Source of the DNA: Alphaproteobacteria bacterium
GTDB taxonomy: Bacteria; Pseudomonadota; Alphaproteobacteria; CAAHEQ01; UBA3637
Length of the DNA: 64,000 bases
Direction of reading: 5' to 3'
NCBI GenBank assembly: GCA_017559525.1
Contig: JAFYRI010000011.1
Location: forward strand, 62,001-126,000
Numbering within the stretch: the first letter of the stretch is position 1; each line of letters starts with the position of its first letter. The translations under genes and the position numbers were made by a program. Positions 35,756-44,625 of this stretch are shown here, piece after piece. The notes under the pieces were generated by a model. The model saw nothing but the letters and a program-made list of their open reading frames with translations. It did not search any database and was not told the DNA's origin.

Positions 35756-35977
35756 ATATAAAAATATTGGCAATTTTCTAGCCGTCTAGTATTATTCACT
35801 TGAATAATAATTTTATGTTCTTTATTTTAAAAAGAAATGGGAACAAAAAATAGGTAAGTGTCAATTAATATATACCAGATCGGAACAGGGGCGTCAACTC
35901 CTTCTAAAAACAAGAAAGTATGCCTTTTCAAATGAGGCACGTCAAAAAACATTATCGTCTAATAAATGGAGCTAAAA

Positions 35978-36595
35978 ATGCCAATGATATCAGAAAAAAA
36001 ATTTAAACGAAAAAAAGATTTAAATCGGCTTTATGGTTTGTTGACAATAATTGCATTAGTATTCCTTCCCTTTAAGGACACTTTTGTAAAAGCAATTGTC
36101 TTTTTTATCTTGTTTACGTTTTGTTTTCCTGTTTTATTTTTTAAATTAGGCGATATAATAACAAGCAGATGCATGCCGTTGAAACCTGCTCATTTTTTTA
36201 AAATGAATAATCTTTTTTTTCGTCGGTTTCAAATATTTTGTGAACCATTGTCAAAAAGAAATAAGATTTTTTATTGTAAAGAAAAAGATTTTTTTGTTGG
36301 GGTGATTAATGTTTTTAATGACAAGAATAAGGTTATAGTTATTTATGCTCCCCAAAAAAAGAATGGCTTTTCTCGAAAAAATATTAAAAAACTAATTGAT
36401 TTTTATCGCATGAATGTGGAATATCATTGCTCAAATGATTTGGGAACGTTATTAATTTTATCCCGAACTAGAAAATCCATTTTATGCCGTTTAGAATCTG
36501 TATATCATTCGGATTATTATAATCAACAAAAATTGTTTTATGAATTTATGGATGATTCTATTGGTAATTTTTCAAATAGCGATAAAATATCATAA
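35978..36595 (+). CDS. Two-helix membrane protein of unknown function
   Basis: About 205 residues. Two adjacent membrane helices (about residues 20-36 and 40-58) after a basic N-terminus, then a basic soluble domain (FFVGVINVFNDKNKVIVIYAP, YHCSNDLGTLLILSRTRKSIL). ATG at 35978 has GGAGC ahead; earlier or later in-frame ATGs are possible. No family recognised. Single gene of its module. Confidence 0.55.
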   Translation: MPMISEKKFKRKKDLNRLYGLLTIIALVFLPFKDTFVKAIVFFILFTFCFPVLFFKLGDIITSRCMPLKPAHFFKMNNLFFRRFQIFCEPLSKRNKIFYCKEKDFFVGVINVFNDKNKVIVIYAPQKKNGFSRKNIKKLIDFYRMNVEYHCSNDLGTLLILSRTRKSILCRLESVYHSDYYNQQKLFYEFMDDSIGNFSNSDKIS

Positions 36596-36758
36596 TTTTT
36601 TTATTAAGGGGTAGCCTATTTAACTTTTAAGATAACAAGTTAAATTTTTTTGCTCTCCTGAAACAAAAAAACAAAATTCTAGCATTTTTAAAACACAAAA
36701 GTCAGATAAAGATTTTCCTATACTGGCTTGAAAATCTAAAGTTTCAAAGCAAAATCAT

Positions 36759-36968
36759 TCCGTGTATTACCAGACTTCTCCAGCCAAAACAGATAAGTCG
36801 CCAGAAATAGCGACTTTTTTGTTATTTTACAAGCGCTTATTCTTGTCCGTGTACAGTTTTTTTTCAAAAAGCTCTTTTTTCAGCCTTACACGGACTCAAA
36901 ATTCAAAAAATCCTTATTTTACAATACTTCTGTCTTGGGATATCAATTTTTCATCCCAGAGATAATAG
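36759..36968 (+). repeat. Array repeat R6
   Basis: TCCGTGTATTACCAG (36759), core CAGCCAAAACAGATA (36781-36795), terminator hairpin GTCGCCAGAAATAGCGAC + T6, palindrome TCCGTGTAC...TACACGGA (about 36846-36894), hairpin TTGGGAT...ATCCCAGA ending 36960. Confidence 0.9.
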
Positions 36969-37070
36969 GATATATTTAGACTCAATTTTAATAAAAATAA
37001 GTTGTAGCAATCAGATTTTCATGATACACATAAAATGTATCTAGTGTATTTACTATAAAAAGGAGGGAAT

Positions 37071-37604
37071 ATGAAAAAATTACTTTTTGCACTTTGTATT
37101 TGTTTTTCAATATCCGTTGAGGCATCAATCCTTTATTCAGATGAAGACGTACAAATATCTGGGAAATGTGAAAACGGTAAACCCCATGGCCTTATTACTA
37201 TTGTAGATAAAAAACCAAATTATCCAGATATGACTTTTAAAATGTTCTTTACCAATGGTTCTCTTGATATTAATAAAGCAGTTTCTATTGATGTTGGTTC
37301 TAAAGGTTACTATACAAATTATTATTTAAAACCTGCGTCACCTGATTATTCCAATGTGTATATGGTAAAATATGGAGTGTATAAAAAAGAATATTTTAAT
37401 ACAAAATACTCAAATACTAAACCATGGAAGATATTCACATATGGAGAAGAAAATGGAGAGAAAATTCCGCTTGAAGGAGTAATTGAAAATAAAAAACTTA
37501 CATCAGTAGAGTTAAAAGAAGAATGGGGAGAGCATGCACACACAGAACAATATGAAAATAAAATTGATATAAAAATTAATAGAATACAAAGAATATGTCG
37601 TTAA
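37071..37604 (+). CDS. Secreted protein of unknown function
   Basis: 177 residues with a signal peptide (MKKLLFALCICFSISVEA). The mature part is strand-rich with ISGKCENGKPHGLITI near its start, a MORN-like fragment, so it may be a diverged relative of the secreted repeat proteins at 29-31 kb. Strong ribosome site (AAAGGAGGG). Single gene of its module; its stop is just before R7. Confidence 0.6.
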   Translation: MKKLLFALCICFSISVEASILYSDEDVQISGKCENGKPHGLITIVDKKPNYPDMTFKMFFTNGSLDINKAVSIDVGSKGYYTNYYLKPASPDYSNVYMVKYGVYKKEYFNTKYSNTKPWKIFTYGEENGEKIPLEGVIENKKLTSVELKEEWGEHAHTEQYENKIDIKINRIQRICR

Positions 37605-37611
37605 TCAAACT

Positions 37612-37930
37612 ATTCATGCATTACCAGGTGTCTTCAGCCCAAACAGATAAGTCGCTAGAAATAGCGACTTATTCTTTATTTTACAAGCACTTAATCTGGT
37701 CCGTGTACAGTGTTTTTCAAAAAGCTCTTTTTTCAGCCCTACACGGACTCACATTTCAACAATTCCACCTAAATTTCAAACAGCGTTTGAGGGGGCAACC
37801 TTGTTTTCAATAAGGTTCATTGCTTTACGCATAAAAACTTGCCACTGGCAACTTTTTATTTACGCAGTCTTTATTTTACAATGCTTCTGTTTTGGGATGT
37901 TAAAAAATCATTCTGGATATGACAGGGGGA
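37612..37930 (+). repeat. Array repeat R7 (with 115-bp insert)
   Basis: Worn left motif (CATGCATTACCAG), core CAGCCCAAACAGATA (37635-37649), terminator hairpin GTCGCTAGAAATAGCGAC, palindrome TCCGTGTAC (37700) ... TACACGGA (about 37740-37747), then the same ~115 bp block as R5 (37755-37872), then TTGGGATG...CATTCTGGA. Confidence 0.88.
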
Positions 37931-38102
37931 TCTGAGTTTTTTTATAAGACTTTTACACATGATAAGCAATAAGGAAAGCGATCTATCTGTCAAGCAAATA
38001 AAAGACATTGATGTTAGTTAGTAATAGAAAAAATAATGCTTGATTTTTTTAATAAAAAATCATATTGTCTTTTGATGAAAATATACTGTGAAAGGATAAA
38101 AA

Positions 38103-38528
38103 ATGAGATTGTGCTTTCTATTTCTTTTAAGCTTTTTTACATTTCCTGCATTAGCAGATCTTGCTAGAGGTACCGAGTCTGTTGACATTAAGACTTGTTC
38201 TTTGACATTAACAACCGTATTAATTCTTTTTGTTTTTATTTTGACGAGTATTGCACTTCTTTTTTTTCATAAAAAGGATAAAATTAATAAAAAAATAATA
38301 ATATTTATTTCTATTTTTATTGTTATAGTATCTTATCTTGTCTTAGCTATTTCAGTTTCGTTCTGTAGAAAAGAGGTACATGACCGGGCAAATCCCTGTC
38401 GCTCAATATGTTGGGGGGGGATTTACTATATAATGAGTGAAGAAGAGGAAAAAGCATGTACAGCATGTCATGTTGAATATCATAATTCATTGAGACGTAA
38501 GATAATTAATATGTTGCTTTGGAAGTAA
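38103..38528 (+). CDS. Small membrane protein with signal-like start
   Basis: 141 residues: signal peptide (MRLCFLFLLSFFTFPALA), short loop with one Cys, two helices (about residues 38-57 and 65-88), and a Cys-containing C-terminal segment (FCRKEVHDRANPCRSICWGG and ACTACHVEYH). CxxCH resembles a haem c motif, but a single short site next to membrane helices is not enough to claim it. Single gene of its module. Confidence 0.55.
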   Translation: MRLCFLFLLSFFTFPALADLARGTESVDIKTCSLTLTTVLILFVFILTSIALLFFHKKDKINKKIIIFISIFIVIVSYLVLAISVSFCRKEVHDRANPCRSICWGGIYYIMSEEEEKACTACHVEYHNSLRRKIINMLLWK

Positions 38529-38641
38529 TATTTTGTACGGGTTATATCCTAAATAAAATTTAATTACTGTAGGATATAAAATATATTTCGTTATTTCAGA
38601 TAAACCCAATAAGCAAAATCAATTTGGAATAAAATTATTAC

Positions 38642-38880
38642 TCCGTGTATTACCAGACTTCTCCAACCAAAACAGACAAGTCGCTATTTTTAGCGACTTT
38701 TTTGTTATTTTACAATCACCTATATTGGTCTGTGTACAGCGTTTTTCAAAATGCTTGTTTTTCAGCCCTACACGGACTCATATTTTAAAAAAAAACTTTG
38801 TTTTCAATGCTTGACTTCTGGGATACCTAAAAATCATCCCAGAGATAACTGAATGCGATTCAGCCAAATTTTGATGTAAA
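38642..38880 (+). repeat. Array repeat R8
   Basis: TCCGTGTATTACCAG (38642), core CAACCAAAACAGACA, terminator hairpin GTCGCTATTTTTAGCGAC + T6, palindrome TCTGTGTACAGCG...TACACGGA (about 38729-38776), hairpin TGGGAT...ATCCCAGAG ending about 38843. Confidence 0.9.
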
Positions 38881-38964
38881 ATCTTTTTCAAAAATAATTT
38901 GATTTTCTTATTTTTTTAAGTAATAGTAGAATATGCATCAACAAATAAAGAAAGGAAAATTCAA

Positions 38965-39288
38965 ATGTTTAATCATTACATCACATGCCTCAAAAAATAT
39001 GTAGTATTTTCTGGTCGCGCAACACGTTCAGAGTATTGGTATTTCGGACTTGTAAATTTTATTGTATCCATTGTTTTGGGCCTTTTAGGATTAGAACTTA
39101 TTTCACAATTATATGGTTTATTTGTCCTAATCCCAAGTTTGGCTGTTTTCTGCAGACGTATGCATGATATCAATCGCTCCGGATGGAACTGGTTATGGAA
39201 CCTATTGCCGATTATCGGTTGGATTATTCTTTTGATTTATTTATGCACACCGACAAAAGAAGGTGAAAATAAATACGAAAAAGCATAA
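38965..39288 (+). CDS. DUF805 membrane protein
   Basis: 107 residues. N-terminal FSGRATRSEYWYFGLVNFIV and FCRRMHDINRSGWNWLWNLLPIIGWI are the DUF805 hallmarks; three or four helices. Function of DUF805 is unsettled. The ATG follows AAAGGAAAA. It lies 8 bases before a second membrane protein gene, so a two-gene cassette. Confidence 0.88.
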   Translation: MFNHYITCLKKYVVFSGRATRSEYWYFGLVNFIVSIVLGLLGLELISQLYGLFVLIPSLAVFCRRMHDINRSGWNWLWNLLPIIGWIILLIYLCTPTKEGENKYEKA

Positions 39289-39296
39289 TAAAAATC

Positions 39297-40211
39297 ATGA
39301 CGAAACAACAAATCATTAATTTTGCCAAAGCTCCTTTCTCTAGGAGCTTTGGTATTGCATATGTTTTGACTTTAACCAATTTTTTACTTATACCACTTCT
39401 ATCTGACTTGTTCAATTTCATTTTAAAAAATCACGAGAAATTAGGTAAGATGGATATGGATGAGTTAAAAGAATCCTTTATATCTTCTTTCCTTCAAAAT
39501 TTAAGTATGGGGCATATTGTTTTAGCCCTAACTGGATTTTTCCTATCAGCAATTTTGTTAGGAGGATATAAAGTAGGCCTTATCTATAAGACGTTTATAG
39601 AAAAGAAAGATATCTTTGAGGCATCTAAAATTCAATTATCATTTTCTTTTATTTCTTCATCAATAGTAAAATATTTATCTGCTTCATTAACCTATTTGGT
39701 CCTATTTATTCTACCTGTTTTAATATTAGGCGGGTTGATTGCCCTTGGAATGTATGCCAGTGTTTCTCTAAATTTAGCTATTTTATCAATTTGTATAGCG
39801 ATAATAGGTTTTATATCCTTCTTTATTTTGTTGTATAAGATAATTTGTTATTTATTTACGGCTAATTTATTTTTCTTGAGTACATTAGAAATATCGTCCT
39901 TTGTGTGCTATAAAAAAGTTAAATCTTTTTTCCAAATGAACAAAAATAACATTTTTATTGTTTTCTTGCTAGGTTATGTTGGTGGAAACATGTTAAACGT
40001 ATTACTTGGCTCGATTATTTCTAAAATATTTGAAGTGTGCCTAATTGCCAGCACAATTACTTTCTTATTTGATTTAGGCTGTTATTGGATTATTGCCTTA
40101 GGTCTATTGATTTTTAATTTTTTCTGGGTATATTTATCCTTGTTACATGGGATTGTTTATGGAAAAATCATACTGTGGTTAAATAAGTCAGTAGAAGTAA
40201 AAAAACTCTAA
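39297..40211 (+). CDS. Multi-pass membrane protein, DUF4013-like
   Basis: 304 residues with about six helices and a GGYKVGLIYKTF / YLSLLHGIVYGKI arrangement reminiscent of DUF4013-type inner-membrane proteins; assignment tentative. No catalytic motif. Co-transcribed with the DUF805 gene, so the two probably function together in the membrane. Its stop is 5 bases before R9. Confidence 0.6.
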   Translation: MTKQQIINFAKAPFSRSFGIAYVLTLTNFLLIPLLSDLFNFILKNHEKLGKMDMDELKESFISSFLQNLSMGHIVLALTGFFLSAILLGGYKVGLIYKTFIEKKDIFEASKIQLSFSFISSSIVKYLSASLTYLVLFILPVLILGGLIALGMYASVSLNLAILSICIAIIGFISFFILLYKIICYLFTANLFFLSTLEISSFVCYKKVKSFFQMNKNNIFIVFLLGYVGGNMLNVLLGSIISKIFEVCLIASTITFLFDLGCYWIIALGLLIFNFFWVYLSLLHGIVYGKIILWLNKSVEVKKL

Positions 40212-40216
40212 ATCAT

Positions 40217-40440
40217 TCCGTGTATTACCAGACTTATCCAACCAATAAAAAAGTCCCATTTATCGGGGCTTTTTTTGTTGTGTTGAGGGTGTTGGGTTTG
40301 GCCCTACGAATGGTTGGTTCGTTCACGAGGCGATAGCGGAGTAGACGCCGGAGGTAGTCCCGAGTTTACGAGGGATAAATTGCCCTGTAATTTACAATCC
40401 AGCTACCCCACCCAAAACAGATAAGTCGCTAAAATTTACG
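40217..40440 (+). repeat. Array repeat R9, split by foreign GC-rich patch with tRNA-like 3' end
   Basis: Left motif TCCGTGTATTACCAG at 40217. Instead of the usual core, a different terminator (CCCATTTATCGGGG + T7, about 40254-40277) and a ~120 bp GC-rich patch follow. The right half resumes at 40404 with TACCCCA-C-CCA then AAACAGATAAGTCGCT. AATCCAGC before it (40396-40403) and GTTGGTTCG at 40313-40321 are the two halves of a T arm as in tRNA-Gln, 74 bases apart. The usual terminator hairpin and distal palindromes are missing. Confidence 0.75.
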
Positions 40441-40543
40441 CATAAAAAATGCAAGTAGTTGGTTAACATATTGATTAAATGTTATTGACAAACTGTGTTA
40501 AGTGAATTAACATGGCAGAACTATCAGTTAAGAGTAAAATTAG

Positions 40544-41464
40544 ATGAAATATATTAAATTATTTATGTGCTTATTATTTTTGCTTGTTTTATTGATTATT
40601 TTCTTTTCTGAAAAAGATAATAAGGAAACTCCCCCTCAAATTCCCAAAATATTTCATTATGTTTGGTTTGGAACCCAAGAGCTTCCAGAAGGTGTGAAAC
40701 AAGCTATTCAAACTTGGAAAAAATATCAGCCTGATTTTAAAGTTAAGCGTTGGAATGAAACAAATTGTAATATTAACGCTAACTATTTTATTAGGACAAA
40801 TTATAAAAATAAAAAATTTAATTTTGCTTCTGATTGGTGTCGAATTTTAGCATTAGAAGAAGGAGGTGTTTATTTTGATACGGATATGCATTTAAAAAAG
40901 CCTATTCTTCCGTTATTAGATACTCCTTTAACATTAACCTTACAGAGGGAAGATGACTTATCAGCATCATTTATGGCGGTTGTGCCGAACCACCCATATA
41001 TAAAGATGATAAAGGAAAAATATAACAACTTGTTAAATGCAGAGGTTTATTCTCCTGTTATTTGGAATAAAACTTTTTTAGAATATTTTCAAGAAGAAAA
41101 ACTTATTCCTCAAAAAATAAAAAACAAGTATCATATCTATCATGCAAATATTTTAATGCATGATTTCAAGGGAGGAGAAAATGTTGCAGAACACTTATAC
41201 GCAAATGCAAACCCTGAAATTAAAAAATCAAAATGGTTTAATATATTCAGAAAAAATTTTTTAGATGCATATGCTTATCTTATTTTAGAAAAAGAATTCT
41301 ATTTAATTAAGAATAATGATTTCAGTGGTTATTTTATTGATGCAAACACACAAAAATTTATTCAAAATGTTAATTTTTTTATTTTTAGAAATTATTTGTG
41401 TATCTTATATCCGAAATTAGAGATTTTTTCTTGTAAAAATAAAATTTGTAAAAAAAATTTTTAA
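40544..41464 (+). CDS. GT32-type glycosyltransferase with N-terminal anchor
   Basis: 306 residues. N-terminal helix (residues 5-21), then PKIFHYVWFGTQELPEGVKQ, NFASDWCRILALEEGGVYFDTDMHL: the sugar-binding region containing the DXD motif (DTD) of the GT32/capsular-synthesis family. The donor sugar cannot be told. Ten bases ahead of a GT2 gene, forming a glycosyltransferase pair inside one module, likely for surface glycan decoration. Confidence 0.82.
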   Translation: MKYIKLFMCLLFLLVLLIIFFSEKDNKETPPQIPKIFHYVWFGTQELPEGVKQAIQTWKKYQPDFKVKRWNETNCNINANYFIRTNYKNKKFNFASDWCRILALEEGGVYFDTDMHLKKPILPLLDTPLTLTLQREDDLSASFMAVVPNHPYIKMIKEKYNNLLNAEVYSPVIWNKTFLEYFQEEKLIPQKIKNKYHIYHANILMHDFKGGENVAEHLYANANPEIKKSKWFNIFRKNFLDAYAYLILEKEFYLIKNNDFSGYFIDANTQKFIQNVNFFIFRNYLCILYPKLEIFSCKNKICKKNF

Positions 41465-41474
41465 AGAGTGTATC

Positions 41475-42578
41475 ATGTTAAGAAGCAAGTCTCTTATTTT
41501 ATTGCTGTTTATAGTTCCAATCTGGATAGGAACTATGATTTTTTTCAACAATCAAGAACAAAACAATGAAAAAACACCTTTAATATCTGTTATTATGAGT
41601 ACTTATGGTCGTTCTTCATCAGATAATAATCTTCTGTCTAATTCTATAGAATCCATATTAAATCAAACAGAAACTGATTTTGAATTTATTATTATAAACG
41701 ACGGTTCTTCTGATGATACAGACAATGTTTTGAATTATTTTTCAAAAAAGGATCCTAGAATTAAAATTTTAAAAAATTCAACTAACAAAGGTCTTCCATA
41801 TAGTTTAAATAAAGGATTGGAAATCGCTAAAGGAAAATACATTGCCAGAATGGACGATGATGATTGGTCATATCCGTCACGATTTCAAAAACAGGTTGCT
41901 TTTTTAGAAAAAAACAAAGATATTATCGCGACCGGATGCTCTTTCAAAAAGGATTTTATATTACCATCAGATCCTGAGATTGCAAAAATATTGGCATTTT
42001 GGGAGGTACCTGTTATTCACCCATGTGCTATGATACGGCGAAGTTTTCTAGAACAAAACAATATTCGATATAGTAATTCATTTCCCAATGCAGAAGATAT
42101 GCCCTTTTGGTTTGACATAACAATTAAGCATAATGGATTAATTTCAAATTTAAGCGAGATTCTGCTTCATAAAAAAAATGATTCTTCCAAGAAAAAAGAT
42201 TATTTAAAAATACAAAATAAATCAGTAAACCAATATCGACAGTATGCTTGTAATTATTTTAATAAAAGTAAGAAAACATATACAAAAAGAATAGATTGTT
42301 ACATGGATTTATTAAAAAATAAAGAGGCTCAAAAACATATAAATATCGATGCATTAAATAAATACATAAGTGATTATGTACCTCCAAAAAACTCAATATA
42401 TGTGATTCATACTCTTTGGCGTGATCATTTAATTTTAAACAAAAATCACGTCAAACGATTTCATGGAAAAGATACTGCAAAAATTATTGAAAAAAATGAC
42501 TTATTTATAAAAGTGAAGTGGGATAAATATGGAATAGAAACTTTTGAAAAAAAAGGAAACAATTATTATTTAAAATAG
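41475..42578 (+). CDS. Membrane-anchored GT2 glycosyltransferase (paralogue 3)
   Basis: 367 residues, N-terminal helix (8-24), GT-A core VIMSTYGRSSSDNN, FEFIIINDGSSDDTD, KYIARMDDDDWSYPSRF. C-terminal module as in the two GT2 proteins outside the array: YVPPKNSIYVIH, LWRDHLIL, DTAKIIEKND, VKWDKYGIETFEKKG. It is the array member of this family; the relatives lie 26-30 kb to the left. Confidence 0.82.
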   Translation: MLRSKSLILLLFIVPIWIGTMIFFNNQEQNNEKTPLISVIMSTYGRSSSDNNLLSNSIESILNQTETDFEFIIINDGSSDDTDNVLNYFSKKDPRIKILKNSTNKGLPYSLNKGLEIAKGKYIARMDDDDWSYPSRFQKQVAFLEKNKDIIATGCSFKKDFILPSDPEIAKILAFWEVPVIHPCAMIRRSFLEQNNIRYSNSFPNAEDMPFWFDITIKHNGLISNLSEILLHKKNDSSKKKDYLKIQNKSVNQYRQYACNYFNKSKKTYTKRIDCYMDLLKNKEAQKHINIDALNKYISDYVPPKNSIYVIHTLWRDHLILNKNHVKRFHGKDTAKIIEKNDLFIKVKWDKYGIETFEKKGNNYYLK

Positions 42579-42857
42579 TTTTTAATGAACTTTATTTGAA
42601 AAATAATGCTTTTAAACTAGCTCAAAACAACGAGAATATTAAAGATATTTTAAACAAAATCAAGCAAAGCACAACAGTTATGTCACTTTGTTTTTGGCTG
42701 TAGGCATTAACGATTTACTGTTAACTTCTCCCCAAAGCAATCAAATTGCAATCTTTGAACTTATCGACAAACTCAAAAAATACCAGAGATTGCATAAAAA
42801 AGACTTCAAGAATTGTTGTTTCTGTATCTTAAAACCTCAATTTTCATAAAACTAAAG
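42579..42857 (+). pseudogene. Gene debris before R10
   Basis: No intact gene. A stretch reads LNELYLKNNAFKLAQNNENI and then shifts frame to SYVTLFLAVGINDLLL and FELIDKLKKYQ before stops. I do not recognise it. Probably a frameshifted cargo gene. Confidence 0.35.
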
Positions 42858-43035
42858 TTGATCTATCCAACCAAAACAGATGAGTTGCTAGAAATAGCGA
42901 CTTATTCTTTATTTTACAAGCACTTTATTTTAGGCCAGAGTTTTTAGAAAATGCCCAAAAACACTCCATTCCGAGCAAGAAAGTCAAAAAATCTTATTTT
43001 TCAATGTCCGATATCTGGGATAATTTTAAAAGAGA
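42858..43035 (+). repeat. Array repeat R10 (degenerate)
   Basis: Core CAACCAAAACAGATG, terminator hairpin GTTGCTAGAAATAGCGAC, distal palindrome worn to GGCCAGAGT...ACTCC, and TCTGGGAT without a matching arm. Recognisable but the most diverged copy with all parts. Confidence 0.7.
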
Positions 43036-43079
43036 AAAATAAGAATTACATAACTTAGTGCTAACAACCACAAAAGTTA

Positions 43080-44120
43080 CTATAAAGATTTTACCATTTG
43101 GGATGTTAAAAATCTTGATTGCGAATCTATTATATTCAGGGCTTTCGAAAACGCTTTTTCAGAAGAGCATTGTATATCCGGATGCATACCTTCTTTTTCT
43201 TTAATCTTATTTCCCTTTTTATCATATCGTTCACGATATTCTGTCCCAATAACGAGTGATCCATAGGACATCGGTAAAGAAGTAGTCGCCCCACCAGCAA
43301 ATGTACCAGATGTGTTTTCTCCAATCGTTGTTGATTTAGGTAATTGAGAAAGCATAAAAATGGCTCCCTCCGTTGCAGATGCATTATATTCATCTTGTAA
43401 AATATAAATTGAACCGGAAAATTTATCTGATTGAGCAGATGCTGAATAATGTGAAGCTTTTTTTAAGGTATCGATCAAAGGATGTCCTTCTTTTCTTTTT
43501 TTCTGTGCTGCAACTGTATTCACTGTTTCACTTTTATCTGCGTACGTTATAGCTTTATCACTCATTCGTTCAGCAATTTCTTTTATAATTTCCGAATCTC
43601 CTCCAGTATTTCCTCGAAAATCAAAGATAATGTTTTGCCACTTATTCTTCTCTTTTTGTGAAAAAAATGTGTCTATAAATTGGTTTCGCGCTTGCGTTTG
43701 CTCATCTATGTTTCCACCAAAAGATGGGATAGACACAATGCCTGTTTTTGTGTTTGGAATTGTTCCGATAATCCAAGGATCCTTTCCTTCTTGAACTTGA
43801 ATAGGAACAACATCTTTTGCACCCAAATTACTTAATTCTTGAGTGGATAAATTCTCTCGTTTATGTGTAAAAGGAGGTTGCCTTAAATTTTTTCCACTGA
43901 CATCTTTGATGGAAACGTGATTATCCGGAACATATTTTTGGATAATATCCGATAATTGTTGTAATTGTTCATCGGGATTGAGTGAAGTATCTATTTGTAA
44001 TGTAGTGTCTCTAAAATGACGTATTTCTTCTTGGATTTGTGCATTATCCTGTATACCAGAATAATTCCATTCAGGTAGATTTTCTATAATCGCAGTTGTA
44101 TATTCTTCAATCAATGACAT
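43080..44120 (-). CDS. S41-like protease, single unit, no signal peptide
   Basis: 346 residues. Same architecture as one unit of 26053-28950: helical N-terminal part ending YVPDNHVSI, then GIVSIPSFGG, IIFDFRGNTGG, and a nucleophile motif YNASATEGAIF with Ser near residue 248, GENTSGTFAGG. No signal or anchor. It points left, against the array direction. AGGAATG precedes the ATG. Different neighbours but same family as in the R3-R4 module, indicating duplication or repeated capture. Confidence 0.75.
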   Translation of the reverse strand: MSLIEEYTTAIIENLPEWNYSGIQDNAQIQEEIRHFRDTTLQIDTSLNPDEQLQQLSDIIQKYVPDNHVSIKDVSGKNLRQPPFTHKRENLSTQELSNLGAKDVVPIQVQEGKDPWIIGTIPNTKTGIVSIPSFGGNIDEQTQARNQFIDTFFSQKEKNKWQNIIFDFRGNTGGDSEIIKEIAERMSDKAITYADKSETVNTVAAQKKRKEGHPLIDTLKKASHYSASAQSDKFSGSIYILQDEYNASATEGAIFMLSQLPKSTTIGENTSGTFAGGATTSLPMSYGSLVIGTEYRERYDKKGNKIKEKEGMHPDIQCSSEKAFSKALNIIDSQSRFLTSQMVKSL

Positions 44121-44176
44121 AAGGCATTCCTAAACATTATTATATCATAATTTTATAATATTTCAACACAAAATAG

Positions 44177-44400
44177 TCCATGTATTACCAAACCTCTCCA
44201 GCCAAAACAGATAAGTCGCTATTTTAGAGACTTTTTTTTATTTTACAAGCACTTAATCTGGTCCGTGTACAACATTTATCAAAAGGCCTATTTTTCAGCC
44301 CTACACGGACTCAAAATTCAAAAAAGCCTTATTTTACAATACTCCTGTCTCTGGATATCAATTTTTCATCCCAGAGATGGCTAGATGCCTTTGAACTATG
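44177..44400 (+). repeat. Array repeat R11
   Basis: TCCATGTATTACCAA (44177), core CAGCCAAAACAGATA (44199-44213), weak terminator hairpin GTCGCTATTTTAGAGAC + T7, palindrome TCCGTGTAC...TACACGGA (44262-44309), TGGATAT...ATCCCAGAG. Confidence 0.88.
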
Positions 44401-44625
44401 TTTGATGTGATGTTGCACATTGTTTTTTTTATGTACCTAACCTCGATTTTTATAAAGTCAAGGTTATTTTGACAAACACAAAAAGAAATACTTCAAACTT
44501 TTAATTAGGTGATATTGATGTTATTAAATACATCTTTTTGAAAAAACTACAATTTTATTTGATTTTATTTTTTCAAAGCATTATAATTGTATGTATAAAA
44601 ATATGAAATTTGGAGATAATATTTA

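Noticed and set aside
38370-38490. Cytochrome c haem site CTACH in the 141-residue protein
   Set aside because: One CxxCH in a short tail with other Cys residues, no further haem protein features.
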